Notes under the pieces: generated by a model
The model's input: the letters and a program-made list of their open reading frames with translations, nothing else
What the model was told of the DNA's origin: nothing
Databases searched by the model: none
NCBI GenBank assembly: GCA_014529385.2
Contig: CM043953.1
Coordinates: 78,599,338-78,663,337 of the forward strand
Origin: Adiantum capillus-veneris
Taxonomy: Eukaryota; Streptophyta; Polypodiopsida; Polypodiales; Pteridaceae
DNA: 64,000 nucleotides
Direction: 5' to 3'
Position numbers and translations under genes: made by a program
Part shown: positions 1 to 12,400 of the stretch, piece by piece
Numbering within the stretch: the first letter of the stretch is position 1
How the letters are laid out: each line of letters opens with the position of its first letter

Positions 1-303
1 ACCGGCTCAGTCTGAATCCAGCCTAAAGTGAACAAAAACAGAGAGCAGAGATGCGCGGAGTGAGGTGTAATGCTAATGTAAATGCATCATAGAGTGAGGA
101 ATGATGACAAAGTAAATGCGACAGAATTTCCAAGCAAGGGTTAGCTAGAGAAAGACTCACACTCCGATAAGAGGGGTTTTTGAGGATTAGGCCCCAAAGG
201 CAACCACCAAATAAGGTAGTGTATCCCACGTAGAGTGGAGAAGGTTAATTCCATTTGATGTTTTAGGGGAATTTTTTGAGCATTAGTAGGTTGTGGTATT
301 CAT

Positions 304-307
<4 letters not shown>

Positions 308-356
<49 letters not shown>
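308..356. repeat. (GA)n microsatellite
   Basis: An uninterrupted GA dinucleotide run of about 49 bases in a non-coding AT-rich context. Positions 1-458 otherwise show no gene. Confidence 0.95.
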
Positions 357-358
<2 letters not shown>

Positions 359-458
359 TACCCGCCCTGTCCTGGGCTCCATACACAATGGGTCGGTAGT
401 AGGCCCATTATGCATGGGCCTACCACCCAATTAGAGAGATGAGGTTAGAATGGTTGAG

Positions 459-1606
459 TTACAAGCCATGCCAGTCATTCGAAGAAATAGTCTTGATGAT
501 TTTGTTTATTAAGTCACTCCTCTTGAATCCATTAAGGCAAAACTTGTGACTAAGAAGCTTGATGTCTTCCCATGCTAAGAAGCAGTTAGAGGAAGAATAT
601 AAGACTAAGTAGAGGAGGTTGATGCATATATTAAGAGCGGCTTTACAAAACCGGTGACTATTCTTTTTATAAATTCTATGGGACACATATTCAATAGGTC
701 TCTTTTCCATTGAAACGGTAGTCATAGCCGCCACAAGGGTTATGAAGTATAATTGTAAAGTTAAGGAGTTGTGAAGAGGTAGAAAAGAAGCCAGAGGTTG
801 TAGTAAAACCTTGACCATAAGTTGGTTCAATCTTGAGGCAGTGAAGGTAAATAAGACTAATCTCTTTCGAAAAAGATTTATTGTTGAGGCTTAGGATGTT
901 GTCCGTATGTCTGTAAGTATGTTTAAATAGGGAGAGTTTATGATAGCCATCTTTATCTTCCATGGTTCTGAGAAACCATTGTATTCAAAGAAGGCTAAAT
1001 ATAGATTACACATAAGGGGTGAGAAAGAAAATCCCATAAGGATGCCTAAGCTCTGTTTAAAGCATTGGCCTCTGAAGAGTATATTTCAAGAATCCAGGTA
1101 ATTTTCTTTAAAAGTTTCTCGTCATTAAAGTGGAAGCGGTGAGATGAATGGGGTTTTTTAATCCATCTTGGTTTATTAGTGAGGGAAATGTATAAGAAAC
1201 CTTTCTTCCTAGCATGCTTAAATGCTATCCCAATCATTTGTAATAGAGTATTCTACATCCCTATCTCTCCATTTAGAGGTATATTTTCATAGCATTGAGT
1301 GATGTTTGTTGTGAAGAGATGGAATATTGTTTTGGCAAAGTTAAGAGTGACCTCAGTAGAGTTTTGAATTAGCCAAAAGGGTTTATAGTGTATCTGGAGG
1401 AAGTTTGAACAGATTTTTTGTTTAGTTGTGCAAACAGATTCAAACTTTGAAAGTACAAGGTCAAGGCAAAGGGTGATATCTTTAGTAATGTCAATAGTTA
1501 TCCCATTCGAATCATCTGATATCCATCTAAATTTATGCTTATGATGTTTATATGTGGGAAAAAGCATAGGAAGCTTGATAGTCTTCAGAGAATAACCAAG
1601 ATTCAA
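459..1606 (-). pseudogene. Decayed reverse transcriptase, Penelope-like type
   Basis: Read on the minus strand, consecutive blocks in shifting frames resemble one reverse transcriptase. The block at 1606-1253 contains KHHKHKFRWISDD, then FWLIQNSTEV, then NITQCYENIPL. That series matches the finger-to-motif-A layout of Penelope-like RTs, in which the last motif normally starts with a catalytic Asp; here it reads Asn. An in-frame stop near 1,250 separates it from FKHARKKGF. Further blocks at 963-691 and 830-459 end with EDIKLLSHKFCLNGFKRSDL, which looks like the RT thumb. No GIY-YIG endonuclease was recognised. Multiple stops and frame changes make it non-functional. The family assignment rests on motif order read by eye. 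A DIRS-like or other plant RT lineage is the main alternative. Confidence 0.5.
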
Positions 1607-1908
1607 AAGATGCTTAGAGATCAGTAATAACCATACTAGGAGAAAGGTTTAGCAAGGTGAATTCCTTCCCAGATAATCGAGAGTGAGAAGCTTTCCAAGC
1701 CAAGTTTTTGCACATAAAAGTAGGACAATTGGAGCTTTTATCTAGCCCTACATAAACCAATTATGTGCAAGTTTTGAAATTCAACTCTGAGGTGTGGTGT
1801 GATCCAGGTATTGTCAGTGGACAACCATTTGCATGGTATGATAGAGATTTTTTGAAAAAAACATTGTTAAACTAATTTAGTCAAGTCCAGTAGGACTGTC
1901 TTCTCTAG

Positions 1909-3667
1909 TCAAAGAGTACTGACAAGGTCAGTTAAGAAGCTAAGTAAACTTGATAGATCAAGATATGGGTTTTTTGGAAAATTAGGGATGTGATTCAGCC
2001 CTTTAGCCAAGAAGATCACAAGTGCAAACATGATTTCCATAATTACCAAAATCCTTACAAAAAGTGCCATATTTATCACAAGCACATTTTCTACAATGTT
2101 GTGACGTAAAAATTCAAGGTTCCTGATACCTCCAGCCAATAAAAACGTTATCAAGTATTTCATGATTGCCAAAAAGTAAGTCAAAGAACTCAAAGAATAT
2201 TGTTTTGGGGTGAACCCAATCCAAAAGTTCATTTTGGAACAGACAGTGTAAATAGATAAACTCCCTGGTAGAGGTCTTCTTTGGAAGATGCATCCTTCCA
2301 CAAGGGACAAAAACAACATGCACAATATCAATGATCATAATTCAAGGAGGTGCTGGATGGGAGTAATTTTTCCTCTTCCCGACGTAAAGCTATGAGACTT
2401 TCCTTTGTTATAATTTGAGGAAGTACTGGGGGTCAAAAAACATGTGAACGAGTTATTGGGGGTGGTTAAAGAGTTACATATTTTCAACGAAGGGGAATCA
2501 TCATCTTCAATACAAGGCTTAAGTAGACTCGTGATGATTTTGACACCTTCATAGTTGGCATAAGTGGTCAGATATGTCCTTGGTTCATTGGATTTGAGTT
2601 CTTTAAGGATATCCAACGTTAGCCCACAAAAAATATTAAAAGCAATTTGAGCAACTACTAATTGTTTGGATTGGCCTCCCAACCAAGAGCAGATAAGGGA
2701 TAAATGAATGTCCACCAATTTTTTGGGAAAGAGTTGGTCAAGATGGTTGAGGATATACTGGTTGAACCACATGATGCTTGATTCACACAAGGCATTGGGG
2801 TCAAGAAATTTGCGGGCACATTTTAGATACAACCAAAATACATTCCAGATTGATTCAATGTAGAAGTTGGAATTGCTTTTAGAAAACTCCACGTTCCCTT
2901 TTGTACGAATTTGCAATTCTGCATTAGAGGAGCATTTAGAATGGTGAATAAAGTTAAGGTTGAAAGGGGATTTGATGAGATCCCCTTTGTCTAGGATTGT
3001 CCTCCTTTTAGAATCTCGAGTCTTCAATCTTCAACTGTAGAGGCAAGTAGTTAGGCCAAACAAACCCAAGTTTATATAAGAATGGGTGCCAAAAAGGCTT
3101 TGTTAGGTAGAACCCAAAGCTGATGATCCACACCAAAGGATTCAATTTCAATTTGTCTAGCAGGTAAAAAAGAAAAAATTTGGAAACTTTGAGTACCTTT
3201 TTTAAAAGGCTAGAGGCACTAAGGGAGCAAAAATTGCTTTGAAACTCCTTGACAGCTTCAAGCGCATCACTATCTCTACAAAAGATGTCACCTGTTTGTT
3301 GAGGGATAGCTGGAGTAGCAAGGGTATCGATAAAAGGTGGATTGAGGCCACATGATTTTTTGAGAAAGTTCAATAGCTCGGATCCAGATGAAGAGAACGA
3401 GGCTAACTCTTGTTGATATTGAAGAAAGTATAGGTAATTGGGCTATGTATTGAGAAATCATAGCAACCCCATCTTTGGTGTCCTTGTCCAAGGTAGCCAA
3501 TATCTTGACCCAATCGTTAAAATAAAGCATGTGCAAGATAGAAACTTTTTATCCGTAGCTAAGGCCAAATCATAGATTAGTTGAGAAGCATCCAAACTGC
3601 AAATACGTCTGAGGACAAGGGAGGTTGCCACGGAGAGAGGCTCAGAGGTTAATTCCAGGCCTTGCAA
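1909..3667 (-). pseudogene. Upstream ORF remnant of the same retroelement (unrecognised)
   Basis: A chain of minus-strand blocks lies just upstream of the RT-like remnant in the same orientation. The largest block, 3027-2335 (230 residues), is hydrophobic-rich with a Ser/Thr/Asn-rich basic tail and has no domain I recognise. Blocks at 3667-3458 and 3373-3008 appear to continue it upstream in other frames. Below it, one frame around 2,000-2,090 reads CRKCACDKYGTFC followed by CTC, a cysteine cluster that could be a degenerate zinc-binding motif. Position and orientation suggest the first, gag-like or accessory ORF of the element. This is inference; no homologue is claimed. Confidence 0.3.
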
Positions 3668-3699
3668 AAGAGCAAGAGTGAATTAAAAAAATTCATGCT

Positions 3700-5312
3700 G
3701 AGATTTCTATTAAGGGCTCTTGGAGAAACCCAAAAGACATATTATGGTTGAAAATGCTTTTCTCAACATGTACACTAAGTGTGAGCATGTATTAAACAAC
3801 TCAAAACAACCTCTTGATGGTATTAAAGTTTGTAGATGTCGCATATGTGTAGAAGGAGAAGGTTGAGGATAAGGAAGATCTCAGTAGTTTTCACATGAGG
3901 CAAGGTGAGGGCTTGTTTCCGGATACAATTTTGTATCCTTATATCTCAAAGGCATGTGGCATCTTGCAAGTATTTGACGAGAAAACTAAAATGCTATAGA
4001 GGGGCTCTTTTAAAAAACCTTCCTGCTTCAAAATGTTTTGGTCAACATGTACACCATATTTAAATGTTGCCTCTCAGAATGCACTTATGTGGCCCTTGGC
4101 ACCCCCATTCTTAGGGGTTCTTACTCTTGCAGATCACTTTCCAAGGAGGAAAATTTACTATGTTTACATTAAACTTAGATTTCTTCAAGCACTCAGGGTA
4201 CACAATTCTTTTTTCAAAAATTTGGAAAACCTACTTATGAGAAATTTTAGAGGCAAATTTATTGTATTTGATGGTTTTTACACTAAATTCGTCAAACTTT
4301 TTAGGAGTTCTTACCTTCAAATCTAGAATTTAGAGGTAAATCTCAAAATTTGTAGGTTAAATTACAATAAACGTACGTTATTTTTATCACTTAGATACAC
4401 AATACTTTCTCCCAAAAACTTGAAAAACCTACATATGAGAAATTTTAGAGGCAAATTTACTATATTTGAGGTTTTCTTTTGAACGTGGGATCACACTAAA
4501 CCTAGGTTTTACCTTTAGCACTCAAACACACAATATTTTTTCCAAAAACTTGAAAAACCTACATATGGTTACAGTAAGCGTACACTCAAATACATTTGTA
4601 GGTGGGATTTCACTAAACCAAGCACTTTTTCTAGCACTCGGATACACAATATCAATGTTACAAGAGATGAAAGCTTTGAGACTTTTAGTACGGAGAGGAA
4701 GGTTTCGCAGTGCCTTATGCATTATTTGTTGAAGGTGACATTGATTCAACATCTAATGATGATGATGAAGAGGCAGATTCTCCCTCATCTAGACCTTGCA
4801 TGATGTCTAATATATTAATGGTTTCTTGAACTGTTGGTTTTTTGGAATGTGGGATGGGTATGGAGATGACCCTTTGAAGGCTAGCAGCCAAGCAACATTG
4901 TTCAATGTATGTAAACCATCTTTCATCTCTTCCTACATCAAGTTAGGGGCCAATCCAATGGACTCAAGAATGTAGAGTCTGATGTATAAGTCATTCAATG
5001 AGAAAAAATGAGCTATGCTTCTTTTCACCTCTTCTAAAGGCTTGGAATTATCCATCTTTAGCATACTAAATCGTTGTGAGTGCAACCAAGTGGTGATGGT
5101 ACGCCTCACAAGATGGCTCATTGGGTAAAGATGGCACTACACATCTCCTCAACATCCATGGCCAACTACATCTCTCAAATGTGGGTACACATAGGCATGC
5201 TTCTCTTTCATGTTAATCGAAGATGTGTAGGAGCTCCATGCAGAAGCTCTTTAAGGTTTTCATCATGGAGCTAGCAGGCCCTCTGTAGCTCTCTTTTTTC
5301 TCAGACAATCAG

Positions 5313-5314
<2 letters not shown>
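3700..5314. other. Intergenic debris with a short coding-like fragment
   Basis: No intact gene. A plus-strand open stretch of 46 codons at 4,689-4,829 contains an acidic run (DIDSTSNDDDEEADSPSS) that looks like a scrap of a real protein of unknown origin. A minus-strand stretch at 5,121-4,933 is also coding-like (NDLYIRLYILES) but unrecognised. Confidence 0.35.
4187..4660. repeat. Degenerate tandem repeat, ~115-198 bp spacing
   Basis: Four diverged copies of a segment begin with CACTyrGrTACACAATA-like sequence near 4,189, 4,387, 4,516 and 4,631. The first three share AACCTACwTATG a little further on, and the first two also share GAGAAATTTTAGAGGCAAAT. Spacing shrinks along the tract (198, 129, 115). 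Confidence 0.6.

Positions 5315-5374
<60 letters not shown>
5315..5374. repeat. (TC)n microsatellite
   Basis: An uninterrupted TC dinucleotide run of about 60 bases. Confidence 0.95.
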
Positions 5375-5377
<3 letters not shown>

Positions 5378-6049
5378 GTACCATGCTGCTTAATAGAAGA
5401 AGCGACTTCTATTGCATCACAAACACCATAAACATTGGAGACTTTATGAATTGGGAGCAAAGATCGAGAAAAAAGTGTAATGTCACCTAAAATTTTTGAA
5501 ATGTTATCTCTAAATTTTAAATTATAAGGTAAGAAACCTACAAAATATGAAGGAATTTAAAGACCATATTAGGTAAAGTGGGAAAATCCCAATTCCCAGG
5601 TTGGACAACTTTCAATATATCATGTATAAAATATAGAGATTTTGTCAAAAAATTGAGTTTTCTTAAGGTCTCATTCCACTTTATGCACATACAATACACA
5701 ATGAAAACAACTAAAATATCATGGTTTCAATCAATTGGATTATTAGGAGAGGAGTATATTGCATCCATTATCGTTGTCTATGTTCTAATGTCCTACCTAC
5801 AACTTATCTCAACATGGAGAGCTTGGTTTCTAGGTCCACCACTTGTCCAAGTTAATGTAAAAGTGACTCAAGGTTCACAACTTGTGAAAGCAAGGATCCA
5901 TTGAGGAATACAATCCACTTGGCTATTTTTCCTTAATTTATTGCATGTGACATTTAAGCAAGGTCCACTTCTAATCTATAACTTCTTAATTTGAGGCATG
6001 GGGCATACATAAAATATGTAGCATATGCTCTATTGCCTCATAGGAAGGT

Positions 6050-7460
6050 TGGTTTCAAGGTGCACTTATCCATGCTAGCCTATCTTGGAGAAATGATGGA
6101 GCTTGCTTCTCTCCTTGTTTCAATGGAGACTAGCTTGGACAAGTGGTGGACCTTTGCTTCTCTCTATGTTTCAATAGAGTTAGCTTGGACAAGTGGTGAT
6201 CTTGGAACAAAACCCCCATGTAAAACATATCATGGGTATTCCAAGTGATTAGAAAGATTACCATTTAAGATATAACCTTATAGGTTGGACAACTAGATCT
6301 TGGCTTGGAGAAATGGTGGACCTTTGATTCTCTCCATGTTTCAATGGAGTCTATCTTGGAGAAATGGTGGAGCTTGCTTCTGTCCATGTTTCAATGGAGC
6401 CTAGCTTGAACAGTTGGTGGACCTTTGCTTCTCTCTATGTTTCAATAGAGTTAGCTTAGACACGTGGTGGATCTTCAAAATAAACCAACTACTATCAATG
6501 TTGCCTAGCTTGGACAAGTGGTGGAGTGTTTCTCTACTCCATGTTTCAATGGATCTTAGCTTGGACAAGTGTTGGACCTTAAAACAAAAACCCCATGTAC
6601 AACATAGAATGGATTTTCTACATTTCAATGGAGTCTAGCTTTAACAAATGGTGGAGCTTGTCTTCATCCATGTTTCAATGAAACTAGCTTGGACAAGTGG
6701 TGGACCTTGTAACAAACCCTCCCATGTACAACATATCATTGGTTTTCTAAGTGATGGGAAGGAATACCATTCAAGATATAAACTTATAGCTTGGATAAGT
6801 AGTTGACTTTAAAACCAAATTCATCATAATACAATGAAATACAGGTCAGCCAATTCCTAAATCTTGAGACCAAACCTCCCATGCTATTAGAGATAATATA
6901 TTGGATAAGTGGTGGACCTTCTATTATTTTCCCATGCCTAGTTTAGACAACCGGTACACTTCGCAGCTATAAAGGTTGGACGAGCTGTGGAGCCTTGTTT
7001 CTATCCATGTTTTAATGGATCCTAGCTTGGACAAGTGGTGGACCTTGGAAAAAAGCTTCCATGTACAACATATATGAGGTTTTCCATGTTTTAATGGAAC
7101 CTATCTTGGACAAATGGTGAAGCTTTCTTCTCTCCATGTTGATTTTGGAACTACCTTAGACAAGTGGTGGAGCTTTTCTTTTCTACTCTTCATAATACAA
7201 TGAAGTATATGTTGGTTACATGGTGAATCTTAAGGCCAAACCTCCCATTTTACTAGAGATGATAGGTTGGACAAGTGGATCAACCTTCTATCATTTCTCC
7301 ATGACTATATTGGACAATTAGTAGACATAACATCTCTCTATGTTGTCTAGAGATGAGCTTGGACAAGTGATGGACCCTGCTTCTCTCTCCCCTTGGTTTA
7401 CTAGTTTGAAGACTCAGTATATATACTTTCTTAGATCTAGCTTGAACAAGTGGTGGACCT
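6050..7460 (-). repeat. Box array 1 (box on minus strand)
   Basis: Repeated ~50-bp subunits read AGCTTGGACAAGTGGTGGAC on the plus strand, separated by segments such as CTCCATGTTTCAATGGAG. This is the reverse complement of the box GGTCCACCACTTGTCCAA that dominates the window. Order is loose and identity lower than in the large right-hand array. A single box in the opposite orientation sits near 5,834. Positions 5,375-6,050 otherwise hold no gene. Confidence 0.85.
7300..7460 (+). repeat. Array-boundary module, copy A
   Basis: About 150 bp, from GGACAATTAGTAGAC through ATGTTGTCTAGAG and GGTTTACTAGTTTGAAG to CTTAGATCTAGCTTG. The same ordered series occurs at 13,160-13,310 and, inverted, at 21,950-22,110. 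In each case it marks the junction between a box array and a gene-bearing segment. Here the gene is the FCP1-like gene whose 3' end lies at 8,298. Confidence 0.7.
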
Positions 7461-8297
7461 TGCATCCACAATCTTAATTCAGTATAAAAAAGTATATGAA
7501 AAAATAACATAGGAATCTTGGTTTGAAGGTCAAGCAATTAGGTTCCAAATGCACATAATAATATATTTTCCACCCATATTAAAAGAAAGTTAAATATGCA
7601 CATAATAATATATTTTCCAAATGCACATAATAATATATTTTCCACCCATATTAAAAGAAAGTTAAATATGTTATTACCAAATTGACAAAGGTAACGTCCA
7701 AGAATTATATCTTTCCATCTTGTCAGATCTAAATCTTCATCAATGCGACATGCATGTATACATCAACTTTCAAGCCATTCAAGAATACATGCACTTAGAT
7801 TCCATAGTTTTGTTTTCAAAGTCTTTTAGGTTCTAAAACTCTTTCACATAAAGTATGTAATGACAAAATTCTTGAAGCAAACATTTGTGCCCAAGAAAAA
7901 GATCCCTCTCACATATTTAAAGTCCATGAATTCTCTGATCCACACTTACAAGTTTTATTTTGACATCAAACATCAATTCTTTCATAGTTCCAAATAAATG
8001 CAACCTCGATATGAATTGACAAAAAATGAATTTCTTTTACTATATGACCCAACATAGGCCCCAATCAAATAAAAAATGAGTCCCCAAAAATTTGGGTGCA
8101 CTCTAGCAATACATCAGAGTCCCCTTACAATAGGATGCACTCCAATAGTACATTGAAGTCCCCTTAGAGTAGGGTGCACTCCATTCAAGTGTTCATAAAA
8201 TTGACACACCTTTTATAAAAAAAAAGACTATATCAAATTATACAAATGTTGAAAGATACACACTAGAATAAAAAAAGCATCTTATAGCCATATTTAT
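7461..8297. repeat. Gene-free spacer with two small tandem repeats
   Basis: A 72-bp unit starting CCAAATGCACATAATAATA is tandemly duplicated at 7,545 and 7,617. At 8,080-8,190 a ~45-50 bp unit (GTCCCC, then GGGTGCACTC or GGATGCACTC) occurs three times. The rest is AT-rich and probably the 3' flank of the adjacent minus-strand gene. Confidence 0.6.
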
Positions 8298-9073
8298 TCA
8301 ATGCTTTCGTGTTGACAAGTACACACCAAGGACATAATTTGTCTCAGAATCACTATACTGATTTACAATTGTGTTATATGTATAGACTCTCTTATCTCTT
8401 GCATACAACCATCCTACCAACCATGGAATTATGGTTCTCTGCAAGAAGTTTTGAAGTTGCTCGGAAGTTTGCCTCCACATCTTTGGAAATATAAGATATG
8501 TCCCTGGCATGTTCCACATCACCCTATATGGAGTGTCATCAAAAATTAAGGTATTGTTTGCATCCAAATCCTCAAATATCTTCCAAATATCACTCAGATT
8601 TTTGTGATAAACCCTTGTAAATCCTAACATGATATTTGGATTTTGGCAATTTTTGTTACTCATAAACACCTTGAACTTGGTATACTGCTCAGGAAAACAC
8701 TTTTGTGTGATGCGTTGCACCCTTGTTAAGTTATAGCAACTCCATATCCATAGCTCAAAGTATTCAGCACAAAAATCCAAAAAACTTTGTGCGTCTGGTC
8801 GCACCACATGATAAACTTCATCTTTGTCCTCCACAAGTCGCATGTGTTGAGCCCAAGATGGCATAGAATCTCCATGTTTCATTTCAACTGTCTTGAGAAG
8901 TAACCCCTCTAGATCCAAGATAAGTACTCTTTTGATGTCCTTGAAAGCAAGTGGTAGGTGATAAGGAGGTGATTCATTCCTTGGACAAGGTCTTGGAGGA
9001 GGTTGGATGGGTAATTCAATAGTTTTCTTCAATTTATGCCAGCATATAGCCAATCCATTTTTCTGTAATGGTT
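8298..9073 (-). CDS. FCP1-like HAD-family protein A, partial (5' exon not found)
   Basis: The exon encodes about 258 residues matching the FCP1/NIF (CTD-phosphatase-like) fold. Counted from the first TTG codon (9,051-9,053), hydrophobic strand plus motif I reads VLILDLEGLL at residues 43-52, then VVRPDAQSFLDF and LWIWSCYN (motif II region), and LIFDDTPY at 169-176 (motif IV). Typical enzymes of this fold remove phosphate from Ser/Thr, for example on the RNA polymerase II tail, using DxDxT. Here the second Asp is Glu, so activity is doubtful; a plant HAD family with DLNGLL in this place is known. An acceptor site (CTTTAATTTCAG) ends at 9,074, so coding probably begins in an upstream exon I could not place; no ATG fits near the exon start. 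No frameshift is seen. It lies 0.8 kb from an array-boundary module and is a diverged relative of the gene at 14.0-15.4 kb. Confidence 0.7.
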
Positions 9074-9439
9074 CTGAAATTAAAGAACAAGAACACTTAA
9101 TGCAAACACAACAATAGACATGATTTTTACATTGTCTACCCTAAGGTTTTATTAGATACCAAAATCCATCTATGATCTACTCATTAATAGAAAGAAAGTC
9201 AAATTAAAATCCTGACTCTTTTTTATGTTACACTCTCTCTTAGTCTCAATACCATGGAGTTCAACTAGACTTAAGTCAACTAATAACTACTACTTGTTGT
9301 TAAAGGTATGCTTGAAGTGTATAAGGCTTAACCAATGCTCTAGTGTAGAATGGGTATTTAGGTCTCAAGGTCTACCACTTATCCAAGCAAAGATCCATTT
9401 AGATATGGAAACCCAATTTTTCTTAATATAATGATATAG

Positions 9440-12400
9440 AGTGGACAAGTGGTGAATCCTGAGACCAAGCCACTCATGCTACTAGGGATAATAGGTTGGA
9501 CAAGTGGTGGACCTTGAATGTAAACCCCCCATGTACAAAGTATCAGGGGTTTTGGGTATTTCAATGGACTCTAGCATCTTGGAAACATGGTGGAGCTTAC
9601 TTCTCTCCATGTTTCAATGGAGTCTATCTTGGATAAATGGTGGAGCATCATTCTCTCCATGTTTCAATGGAGCCTACCTTGGACAAGTGGTGCATGTTTG
9701 TTTCTCTCTATGTTTGAACAGATCTAGCTTGGACAAGTGGTGGACCTTGGAACAAAATCCCCATGTAAAACATATCATGGACATTACAAGTGGTGAGAAA
9801 AAATACCATTCAATATATAACCTTATAGGTTGGAAAAGTGGTGGACCTTAACACCCAATTATTATTAATATAATGACATAGAGTGGACAAGTGGTGAATC
9901 TTGCGACCAAACCTACTAGGAAAAGTACGTTGGACAAGTGGTGGACCTTGAATGCAAACCCCCCATGTACAAAATATTACTCATGCTACTAGGAATAATT
10001 TGGTATTAAGGTCCATGTTTCAATTGAGCCTAGCTTGGAAAAGTGGTGGACCTTTGTTTCTCTCTATGTTTCAATAGAATTTTCTTGGACAAGTGGTGAA
10101 CCTTGGAACAAAACCCCCATGTAAAGCATGTCATGGGCATTACAAGTGGTGAGAAAAAATACCATTCAAGGTATAACCTTATAGGCTGGACAAGTGGTGG
10201 ACCTTAGCACCCAATTCCTCTTATTATAATGACATATAGTGGAAAAGTGGTGAATTGTGAGACCAAACCTACTAGGGATAATAGGTTGGAGAAATGGTTG
10301 ACCTTGAATGTAAATCACCCATGTACAAAATATCATGGGTTTTGCGTATTTCAATGGAGCCTAGCATCTTGGAGACATGGTGGAACTTACTTCTCTCCAT
10401 GTTTTAATGGAGCCTATCTAGGAGAAATGGTGGAGGTTCCTTCTCTCCATGTTTCAATGGAGCCTAGCTTGGACAAGTCGTGGACCTTTGTTTCTCTCTA
10501 TGTTTGAATATGGTTAGCTTGGACAAGTGGTGGATCTTGGAATGAAACTCCCATGTAAAACATATCATGGGCATTTCAAGTGGCGAGAAAGGATACCATT
10601 TAAGATATAACCTTATAGGTTGGACAAGTGGTGGACTTTAACACAATATAATGACATAGAGTGTACAAGTGGTGAATCTTGAAACCAAACCACTCATGCT
10701 ACTAGGGATAATAGGTTAAACAAGTGGTGGGCCTTGAAATAAAACCCCCTAGAGTGTTTCAATGGATCCTAGCTTGGAAACATGGTAAAGCTTGCTTCTC
10801 TCCATGTTTCAATGCAGCCTATCTTGGATAAATGGTGCAGCATCATTCTCTCCATGTTTCAATGGAGCCTAGCTTGGACAAGTGGTGGACCTTTGTTTCT
10901 CTCTATGTTTAAATAGAGTTATCTTGGAAAAGTGGTGGACCTTGGAACAAAAACCCCATGTAAAACATATCATGGGCATTACAAGTGGTGAGAAAAAATA
11001 CCATTCAATATATAACCTTATAGGTTGGACAAGTGGTGGACCTTAACACCCAATTATTCTTAATATAATGACATAGAGTGGATAAGTGGTGAAATTGGGA
11101 CCAAACCTACTAGGGAAATAGGTTGGACAAGTGGTGGACCTTGAATGTAAACGCCCCATGTACAAAATATCACTCATGCTACTAGAAATAATTTGGTATT
11201 AAGGTCCATGTTTCAATGCAGCCTAGCTTGGAAAAGTGGTGGACCTTTGTTTCTCTCTATGTTTCAATAGATTTATCTTGGATAAGTGGTGTACCTTGGA
11301 ACAAAACCCCCATGTAAATCATGTCATGGGCATTACAAGTGGTGAGAAAAAATACCATTCAAGCTATAACATTATAGGTTGGACAAGTGGTGGACCTTAA
11401 CACCTAATTCCTCTTAATATAATGACATAGAGTGGACAAGTGGTGAATCATGAGACCAAACCTACTAGGGATAATAGGTTGGACAAGTGGTGAACCTTGA
11501 ATGTAAACCCCCCATGTACAAAAAATTATGGGTATTGGGTATTTCAATGGAGCCTAGCAACTTGGAGACATGGTGGAGCTTATTTCTCTCCATGTTTCAA
11601 TGGAGCCTATCTAGGAGAAACAGTGGAGGTTCCTTCTCTCCATGTTTCAATGAGCCTAGCTTGGACAAGTGGTGGACCTTTCTTTCTCTATATGTTTTAA
11701 TAGAGTTAGCTTGGACAAGTGGTGGACCTTGGAATGAAACCCCCATGTAAAACATATCATGGGCATTTCAAGTGGTGAGAAAGGATACTATTTAAAATAT
11801 AACCTTATAGGCTGGACAAGTGGTGGACTTTAACACATATTTCTTCTTAATATAATGACATAGAGTGTACAAGTGGTGAATCTTGAGACCAAACCACTCT
11901 TGCTACTAGGGATAATAGGCTGGACAAGTGGTGGACCTTGAATGTAAACCCCTCATGTACAAAATTATGGGTTTAGGGTATTTCAATGGAGCCTAGCTTG
12001 GAGACATGGTGGAGATTGCTTCTCTCAATGTTTCAATGGAACCTATCTTGGAGAAATGGTGGATCATCCTTCTCTCCATGTTTCAATGGAGCCTATCTTG
12101 GACAAGTGGTGGATGGAGTTAGCTTGGACAAGTGGTGGGTCTTGGAACAAAACCCCTTTGTAAAACATAGCATGGACATTACAAGTGATGAGGAAAAATA
12201 TCATTCAAGATATAACCTTATAGGTTGGAAAAGTGGTGATGGACCTTGATAAGTGGTGAAGGATACCATTTAAGACATAACCTTATAGGTTGGACAAGTG
12301 GTGGACCTTAACACCCAGTTATTCTTAATATAATGACATAGAGTGGATAAGTGGTGAATCTTAAGACCAAATCACTCATGCTACTAGGTATAATACGTTA

